A stretch of 9,581 nt of DNA from contig CAJBXY010000140.1 in NCBI GenBank assembly GCA_903959665.1, positions 1 through 9,581 on the forward strand, in the 5' to 3' direction. The notes beneath the pieces were generated by a model that was not told the DNA's origin, ran no database searches, and was given only the letters and a program-made list of their open reading frames with translations. How positions within the stretch are numbered: position 1 is the stretch's first letter; each line of letters starts with the position of its first letter. A program made the translations under genes and the position numbers. Source of the stretch: an uncultured Solirubrobacterales bacterium. GTDB taxonomy: Bacteria; Actinomycetota; Thermoleophilia; Solirubrobacterales; Solirubrobacteraceae. This document shows, in pieces, positions 4,536 through 9,581 of the stretch.

Positions 4536-5636
4536 ATGGAAACCGTTGACTACAGCTTCCTGCAGGCGCTCTGGTTCGTGCTGATCGCCGTTCTTTGGAT
4601 CGGCTTCTTCGTGCTCGAGGGCTTTGACTTCGGTGTTGGCATGTTGATCCGCGCCGTCGGCCGCGACAACGCTGACAGGCGCGCGATCATGCACACAATC
4701 GGGCCGATGTGGGACGGCAACGAGGTTTGGCTGATTACCGCTGGTGGCGCGATGTTCGCCGCCTTTCCCTACTGGTACGCAACGCTCTTCTCGGGCTTCT
4801 ACCTAGCGCTCTTTCTCGTCCTCGTCGCGCTGATTATTCGCGGCGTCTCATTTGAATTCTGGGGCAAGAATGACAATCCGCGTTGGCGTGCAGGCTGGGA
4901 ATGGGCGATGGCAATTTCATCGTTCTTGGCGGCGCTGCTGTTTGGCGTGGCTTGGGCGAACATTCTTCGCGGTGTGCCGATCAACGGTGATCAGAACTTC
5001 ACCGGCGACCTCTTCACGCTGCTGAACCCCTACGGCCTACTTGGCGGCGTGGCAACGGTGCTGCTGTTCATCTCGCACGGGTCGATCTTCCTCAACCTGC
5101 GCACCGGCGGCGAGCTGCCGGAGCGGGCGCGGGCGATCTCGCGCTACGCATCGCCGGCGGCCGCAATCGTCGGGGTAGCGTTCCTGGTTTGGACCGTGAT
5201 CATCGTCGGTGGTGGCGCAACGATCGCCGTCGCGATCATCGCTGGCATCGCTGCAATCCTGCTCGGCACGGCAGCGGTTTCGATGCTCGCTCGCCGCCCC
5301 GGGCTCGCCTTTGGGATGAGCGTCGGGGCGATCGCGACCTTCTTCGCGACCTTCTTCGTCGGCCTCTTCCCGGCCGTGATGCCATCATCGACCAGCCCGG
5401 CCTTTGACCTCACGATCGCCAACACATCATCGTCGTCAATGACGCTCACTGTCATGACGATCGTGACGGTTGTAATGTTGCCGATTGTGCTCGGTTACAC
5501 AGCTTGGACATATTGGGTCTTCCGCCAGCGCGTGTCGCCGGAAGGGTTCGACCCGAACACCAAGAACCCGATCGATCTGATGCGCGGTTCGGGACCGACC
5601 GAGGAATCCGGCCCCACATCAGCCACTAGCGGCTGA
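4536..5636 (+). CDS. cydB: Cytochrome bd quinol oxidase subunit II (CydB)
   Basis: Subunit II, the membrane partner of CydA; it carries no catalytic heme ligands in the E. coli enzyme but is needed for assembly and proton supply. The 366 residues are typical. Family motifs are in order: LEGFDFGVGML (28-37, with D31 equivalent to E. coli D29), WDGNEVWLITAGGAMF (59-74, with D60 equivalent to D58), FPYWYATLFSGFYLALFLVL (77-96) and RGVSFEFWGK (102-111). A NTSSSSMTLTVM stretch (296-307) and a final helix LPIVLGYTAWTYWVF (315-329) follow. Multiple membrane helices cover most of the chain, and the tail after about 330 is polar. The ATG has a strong ribosome-binding site 12 bp after cydA. The gene ends 7 bp before cydD. 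Nothing is truncated. Confidence 0.96.
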   Translation: METVDYSFLQALWFVLIAVLWIGFFVLEGFDFGVGMLIRAVGRDNADRRAIMHTIGPMWDGNEVWLITAGGAMFAAFPYWYATLFSGFYLALFLVLVALIIRGVSFEFWGKNDNPRWRAGWEWAMAISSFLAALLFGVAWANILRGVPINGDQNFTGDLFTLLNPYGLLGGVATVLLFISHGSIFLNLRTGGELPERARAISRYASPAAAIVGVAFLVWTVIIVGGGATIAVAIIAGIAAILLGTAAVSMLARRPGLAFGMSVGAIATFFATFFVGLFPAVMPSSTSPAFDLTIANTSSSSMTLTVMTIVTVVMLPIVLGYTAWTYWVFRQRVSPEGFDPNTKNPIDLMRGSGPTEESGPTSATSG

Positions 5637-5643
5637 TCTGCCA

Positions 5644-7344
5644 TTGGCGACCCGCGCCCAGAGCGCTCCGCGCGGAGTTGACCGCAGGCTTTTTCGCTCG
5701 ACCCGTTCGGCGCGCGTGCCGCTCGTCGGCGCCGTCGTGCTGGGCGTTGCGACATCGCTGCTGGTAGTCGCGCAGGCGGTGCTGCTGGGGCGCGTGATCG
5801 CCGGTGCCTTCCCCGGTGGCCAAGACCTCGGTGAGGTCAGCGGCGAGCTTTGGATACTGGTCGCCGTCGTTGGGGCGCGTGCGCTCTGCGCCTTTGGTTT
5901 TGAAACCTCAGGCCGGCTCGGTGCGCGCCGCGTCGTTGGCGAGCTACGCGCAAGCTTGACCGCAAAGATGCTCGAAACGCGGCCCGCCGGGCTACGCGGC
6001 CAGCGGGCCGGCGAGCTGGTCACCAACGCCGTCCAGGGGCTCAGCTCGCTTGAGGCTTACTTCGCTCGCTACCTACCGCAGCTGGTGCTGGCTGTCGTCG
6101 TCCCGGTTGTGATTCTGATCTACGTCTTTCCACGCGACTTTGCGGCCGGCACAATTCTGCTCGTAACGCTGCCGATCATTCCGCTCTTCATGATCCTGAT
6201 CGGCCTGGCGGCGCGAACCGCTACAGAGCGCCGCTGGCGCACACTCTCGCTGTTGAGCGCGCACTTCCTCGATGCCGTCAAGGGTTTGCAGACGCTGAAG
6301 GCCAACGACCGCGCTCAGCGACAGGTCGAGACGCTGCGCGAAACCGGCGAGCAGTACCGCAAGCAGACGATGGTGACGCTGCGGATCGCCTTCCTCTCAT
6401 CGCTCGTTCTGGAGCTCGCGGCGATGATGGGTACGGCGCTGGTGGCGGCGGCGGTAGCAATCCAACTGATCAACGGCGGGCTTGAGTTTTCCACCGCGCT
6501 TGCGGTGCTGCTGTTGGCGCCGGAGCTTTACCTGCCGGTCCGAATGGTTGGCCAGCAGTTCCACGCCAGCACCGACGGCCTTACAGCCGCCAACGAGTGC
6601 TTTGAGGTACTTGACACGCCTACCGCTGTGAGCGTCCCTGCGGCGCCGCTGCCGTCCCCCGACCCACGAATCGGCCCCTTACTGCTCGAAAACGTGAGCT
6701 TCGCTTACGAGGGCCGTGGCGAGGCCGTGCTGGAGGCGATCGACCTGAAACTAAGCCCCGGCGAACAGTTGGCGTTGGTTGGACCCAGCGGCCAAGGCAA
6801 GAGTACCGTCGCTTCGCTGATCCTGCGGCTGCTTGACCCTCAATCTGGTCGGATCCTCTGCAACGGAGTAGACCTGCTCGAAGTCGACCCGAAAGAGTGG
6901 CGCCAGCATCTCGCTTGGGTGCCGCAGCGGCCGACGCTGTTCAGCGCCACGCTGGCCGAAAACATCCGTCTTGGCAGGCCCGAGGCCGACCAGTCAGCGC
7001 TGCTGGCAGCCTGCGCCGATGCCGGGCTCGAGCAGCTGATCGACTCAATGCCGCAAGGGCTTGAAACCAGGCTCGGAGAAGGGCAACGGACGCTCTCGGC
7101 CGGCGAGACGCAGCGCGTAGCGCTGGCGCGCGCCTTCTTGCGCGACGCGCCGCTGGTGATCCTCGACGAACCAACGGCGCACCTCGACGCCGAATCGTCG
7201 GCCGCGATCGGCGAGGCGATCGCGCGCCTGAGCCAGTCACGCAGCGTGCTGCTGATAGTTCACCGCCCAGCACTTGCGGCCGCGGCGGACCGCATTGTCA
7301 CGCTGCGCGAAGGTCTCATCGTTGATCGGCAGGCGCAGCGATGA
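5644..7344 (+). CDS. cydD: ABC exporter subunit CydD, cytochrome bd assembly
   Basis: Half of the heterodimeric inner-membrane CydDC transporter required to assemble cytochrome bd. In E. coli it has been linked to cysteine/glutathione export and, more recently, to heme. A six-helix membrane domain covers about 25-310, and the ATPase domain about 346-566. The ATPase motifs are Walker A GPSGQGKST (380-388), Q428, signature LSAGE (484-488), Walker B LVILD with E509, and H540. LSAGE replaces the canonical LSGGQ, as I recall for actinobacterial CydD. The 566 residues are normal length. The TTG at 5644 is chosen because conserved sequence begins soon after and no ATG or GTG stands nearby; no Shine-Dalgarno is seen, so translation is probably coupled to cydB. 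The exact start is the least certain point. Its stop overlaps cydC. Confidence 0.93.
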   Translation: MATRAQSAPRGVDRRLFRSTRSARVPLVGAVVLGVATSLLVVAQAVLLGRVIAGAFPGGQDLGEVSGELWILVAVVGARALCAFGFETSGRLGARRVVGELRASLTAKMLETRPAGLRGQRAGELVTNAVQGLSSLEAYFARYLPQLVLAVVVPVVILIYVFPRDFAAGTILLVTLPIIPLFMILIGLAARTATERRWRTLSLLSAHFLDAVKGLQTLKANDRAQRQVETLRETGEQYRKQTMVTLRIAFLSSLVLELAAMMGTALVAAAVAIQLINGGLEFSTALAVLLLAPELYLPVRMVGQQFHASTDGLTAANECFEVLDTPTAVSVPAAPLPSPDPRIGPLLLENVSFAYEGRGEAVLEAIDLKLSPGEQLALVGPSGQGKSTVASLILRLLDPQSGRILCNGVDLLEVDPKEWRQHLAWVPQRPTLFSATLAENIRLGRPEADQSALLAACADAGLEQLIDSMPQGLETRLGEGQRTLSAGETQRVALARAFLRDAPLVILDEPTAHLDAESSAAIGEAIARLSQSRSVLLIVHRPALAAAADRIVTLREGLIVDRQAQR

Positions 7345-9098
7345 GCGCGGCTCCGGCGCCAGCGCCGAAGCTAGATCGCTGGGGCGCGCTGATCCGCGCT
7401 GCGCGGCTCGTTAGCCCGCGCCGCGGGCAGCTGATCCTCTCAATCGCGCTCGGCGCTGGGGCGATTCTCGCTGCGGTTGGGCTACTCGCTGTCGCTGGCG
7501 TACTTATCAGCAAGGCGGCTCTACGGCCGGAGATCCTGACGCTGACGATCTTCACCGTCGGCGTGCGCGCACTGGCGATCGCGCGGGCGCTGCTGCGCTA
7601 CGGCGAGAGGCTCGTCTCGCATGACCTCGCCTTCCGTGTTCTCGCCGATCTGCGCGTGCGCTTCTTTGAGCGCCTGATCCCGCTAGTGCCGGAAGGGCTG
7701 CGCGGAATTCGCAGCGGCGACGTGCTGAGCCGCTTTGTCGGCGACGTCGACACGCTCCAAGACCTCTACCTGCGAGCACTTGGGCCGCCACTAATCGGCA
7801 TTCTCGCGATCGCGCTGCTGGCCGGAGCGGTGGCGATCGTGCTTCCCGCTGGCGCGCTCGTGCTGGTGGTTGCAATGTTGATCGCTGGCCTGCTGCTGCC
7901 AGCGTTGGCAGCGCGCGCCGGCCGGCGCTCAGGGCTACGCGAGGCGCCGGCGCGGGCGCAGCTGAGCGCCGAATTGGTTGAGCTGGTCAGCGGCGCCGCC
8001 GAGCTGGCCGTCTACGGCCGCGAGCAGCAGTGGGCCGAGCGAATCGAAGCGGCCGACTCAAAGCTCGCTGCAACGGAGCGCCCGGGCGCTTGGATCAGCG
8101 GCGTCACCAGCGGCGCGGGCGTGGCGATCGGCGGCGCAGCGATGATCGCCGTTGCCGCGATCGGCGTTCAAGCAACGGCCGCCGGGCAACTCGACGGAGT
8201 GCTGTTGGCTGGGATCGTTTTTCTCACGATCGGCGCCTTTGAGGCGGTCGTCGGACTGCCCGACGCTGCTCAGAGGCTTACCGCCTGCGCGCAGGCCGCG
8301 GCGCGGCTGGAGGGCGTCACCGAAGCGCCGATCCCAGTGAGCGACCCGCCCGCCCCAATTCCAGTGCCGAGCGATGGCTCGCTCAGCTTCGAGGACGTCA
8401 GCGTCCGCTTTGAAGGGCGCGAGCAGGCGGCGCTGAGCTGCGTCAGCGCGGCGCTCGCCCCCGGCTCGCGGATTGCGCTGGTAGGTGCCAGCGGTGCCGG
8501 CAAGACGACGCTCGCGAGCTGCGCTGTTCGCTTTCTCGACCCCAGCAGTGGCCGCGTCACTTTAGGTGGCGTCGACATTCGTGAGCTAAGCCAAGACGCG
8601 CTGCGCAGCGCCGTCCGCCTGGTCAGCCAGGAGGCTTACCTGTTCACGACGACGATCGCGCAGAACGTGCGCCTTGCGGCGCCCGAGGCCAGCGACGATC
8701 AGATCACCGCCGCGCTCTCCCGCGCCGGCCTCGGCGCTTGGATCGCGTCACTTCCGGAGGGGATCGAAACATTGGTCGGCGAGGAAGGCACCGAAGTTTC
8801 CGGCGGCCAGCGAGGCCGGATCGCGCTGGCGCGCGGGCTTATCGCGCCGTCGCAGATCGTCATTCTCGACGAGCCAACAGCAAATCTCGACGCCGCCGGC
8901 GCGCGCGAGCTGCTCAGCGCAATCGGCTCCGAGCGCAGCGACCGCCGCGCAATGATGGTGATCACGCACACCGTTGATGGGCTCGAAGAGTTCGACGAAA
9001 TAATCGTGCTTGAGGCCGGTGCGGTAGTGGAGCGCGGCACTTGGGGCGATCTGATCGCCGCTAAGGGCGCTCTGGCCAGGCTGTCGGCAGCGGCATAA
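7341..9098 (+). CDS. cydC: ABC exporter subunit CydC, cytochrome bd assembly
   Basis: The second half of the CydDC exporter, acting with the preceding gene product in the cytoplasmic membrane. The membrane domain spans about 30-315 and contains the CydC hallmark RYGERLVSHDLAFRVLADLR (86-105), which separates it from CydD and generic exporters. E. coli has a similar RYFERLVSHD segment. The ATPase motifs are Walker A GASGAGKTT (382-390), Q430, signature VSGGQ (486-490), Walker B IVILD with E511, and H543, all intact. The 585 residues are normal length. The start is fixed by the ATGA overlap with the cydD stop (7341-7344), typical of coupled partner subunits. It is the last gene of the operon; a weak hairpin follows. 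Confidence 0.94.
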   Translation: MSAAPAPAPKLDRWGALIRAARLVSPRRGQLILSIALGAGAILAAVGLLAVAGVLISKAALRPEILTLTIFTVGVRALAIARALLRYGERLVSHDLAFRVLADLRVRFFERLIPLVPEGLRGIRSGDVLSRFVGDVDTLQDLYLRALGPPLIGILAIALLAGAVAIVLPAGALVLVVAMLIAGLLLPALAARAGRRSGLREAPARAQLSAELVELVSGAAELAVYGREQQWAERIEAADSKLAATERPGAWISGVTSGAGVAIGGAAMIAVAAIGVQATAAGQLDGVLLAGIVFLTIGAFEAVVGLPDAAQRLTACAQAAARLEGVTEAPIPVSDPPAPIPVPSDGSLSFEDVSVRFEGREQAALSCVSAALAPGSRIALVGASGAGKTTLASCAVRFLDPSSGRVTLGGVDIRELSQDALRSAVRLVSQEAYLFTTTIAQNVRLAAPEASDDQITAALSRAGLGAWIASLPEGIETLVGEEGTEVSGGQRGRIALARGLIAPSQIVILDEPTANLDAAGARELLSAIGSERSDRRAMMVITHTVDGLEEFDEIIVLEAGAVVERGTWGDLIAAKGALARLSAAA

Positions 9099-9099
9099 C

Positions 9100-9133
9100 T
9101 GGCTGCGGACGTAAAGCGACGCGGGCCGAGCCA
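9100..9133 (+). terminator. Possible terminator hairpin after cydABDC
   Basis: TGGCT-g-CGG (9100-9108) can pair with CCG-AGCCA (9126-9133), giving an 8-bp stem with one bulge and a 17-nt loop, starting just after the cydC stop. The large loop and absent U-tract make this weak. I see no other clear signal in the rest of this 274-bp gap until the promoter near 9337. Confidence 0.2.
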
Positions 9134-9336
9134 CTCTGGGACCCCTCGCTCCATCTCGTTCCCCATTGCTGGGTTCAGTTCCGGTGAGGGAGGCGCGATC
9201 TTACATCCCTGATCGTCGCTCTTTGCGGCTCGGACACCGCGTCTGAAATTCAAGATAGGGATCGCTCCAAACGGCGTCAAGAGCTTGGCCGCGATGATGC
9301 CGCTATTTAGGAGAAAAGAGCCTCGCCGAAGGCCAG

Positions 9337-9366
9337 CCGACAGCGATTTTCAGTTGCGCTTATGCT
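9337..9366 (+). promoter_or_regulatory. Candidate promoter of the oligoendopeptidase gene, leaderless arrangement
   Basis: CCGACA (9337-9342, 4 of 6 to TTGACA), an 18-bp spacer and TATGCT (9361-9366) precede the ATG at 9373. Initiation 7 nt after the -10 falls exactly on the A of ATG. No ribosome-binding site is present between, which fits a leaderless mRNA. Confidence 0.5.
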
Positions 9367-9372
9367 CGCCCG

Positions 9373-9581
9373 ATGAGCGATACGGCCGTAGATGACGTCA
9401 CCTGGCAGCTTGAAGATCTAGTCGATGGAGGCGGCCCAGCCGAGTGCGACGAGCTGCTCGCCGACGCCGACCGCCGCGCCGCCGCGCTCGCGCAAAGCCA
9501 CGCCGGCAAGGTCGATCAGCTCGACGGCCCGGGCCTGGCGCTGGCGGTAGCCGAGCTGGCGATCATCAGCGACCTCGTCGG
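9373..9581 (+). CDS. M3-family oligoendopeptidase, N-terminal part (partial, runs off the window)
   Basis: Sixty-nine codons are visible. The beginning, DVTWQLEDLVDGGGPAECDE, followed by an Ala-rich helix and LALAVAELAIISDLV, resembles the N-terminal helical domain of PepF-like M3 oligoendopeptidases, which typically open with a W-x-L-x-x-L motif. These are zinc metallopeptidases cleaving short peptides, usually in the cytoplasm. The HEXXH catalytic motif would lie several hundred residues downstream, outside the window, so activity cannot be judged. The ATG start is supported by codon bias and by a -10 box spaced for a leaderless transcript. It is probably a separate transcription unit from cyd. 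Other coiled, Ala-rich families are possible, but the match to this family's opening is fairly specific. Confidence 0.65.
   Translation, partial: MSDTAVDDVTWQLEDLVDGGGPAECDELLADADRRAAALAQSHAGKVDQLDGPGLALAVAELAIISDLV

Noticed and set aside
9160..9200. T-loop-like string GGTTCAGTTCC suggestive of a tRNA
   Set aside because: The flanking bases do not pair to form a T-stem, and no acceptor stem or anticodon arm can be built around it.
8699..9280. Minus-strand open frame of 193 codons over the end of cydC and the following gap
   Set aside because: Most of it is antisense to the conserved ATPase domain of CydC. Its protein is Arg/Ser/Pro-rich with no recognisable domain, as expected of a shadow frame in GC-rich DNA.
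1..9581. CRISPR arrays, insertion sequences or phage genes
   Set aside because: No regularly spaced direct repeats, transposase motifs or terminal inverted repeats were seen. The window reads as chromosomal housekeeping and regulatory DNA.

Overview
The window comes from a GC-rich bacterium, most likely an Actinomycetota member. A Thermoleophilia/Solirubrobacterales-like lineage is my tentative guess. The pointers are the tmRNA tag ADSHEYALAA, close to the mycobacterial ADSHQRDYALAA; the cydA-cydB-cydD-cydC gene order; the LSAGE-type signature in CydD; and several starts that look leaderless. No 16S rRNA or other firm taxonomic marker is present.

Left part (1-3048). The first bases hold the N-terminal edge of an unidentified minus-strand gene behind a leader rich in stem-loops. 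Three LuxR/NarL-type regulators follow: one on the minus strand (257-940) and two on the plus strand (1128-1799 and 2356-3048). Each has an intact-looking C-terminal helix-turn-helix, but the N-terminal receiver has lost the phospho-acceptor aspartate. Between the second and third lies a complete minus-strand ssrA (tmRNA, 1810-2171), which is not an open reading frame. Its 3' end stops 10 bp from the stop codon of the second regulator.

Centre and right (3114-9098). A complete cydABDC operon encodes cytochrome bd quinol oxidase (CydA, CydB) and the heterodimeric ABC exporter CydDC needed to assemble it. The genes are tightly packed: an AGGAGG overlaps the cydA stop, cydB-cydD are 7 bp apart, and cydD-cydC overlap by ATGA. 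CydA keeps all heme ligands and has a short Q-loop. After a 274-bp gap, the first 69 codons of an M3-family oligoendopeptidase run off the window end.

How the parts may work together. Cytochrome bd supports respiration at low oxygen or under respiratory inhibition. The regulators are candidate controllers of it by proximity. A near-identical promoter-like segment before the second regulator and before cydA, both with hexamer TAGCGT, strengthens that idea. A CRP/FNR-like dyad is centred at -41.5 from the start predicted from that hexamer at cydA. No sensor kinase is visible, which fits regulators that do not need phosphorylation. These regulatory links are inference.
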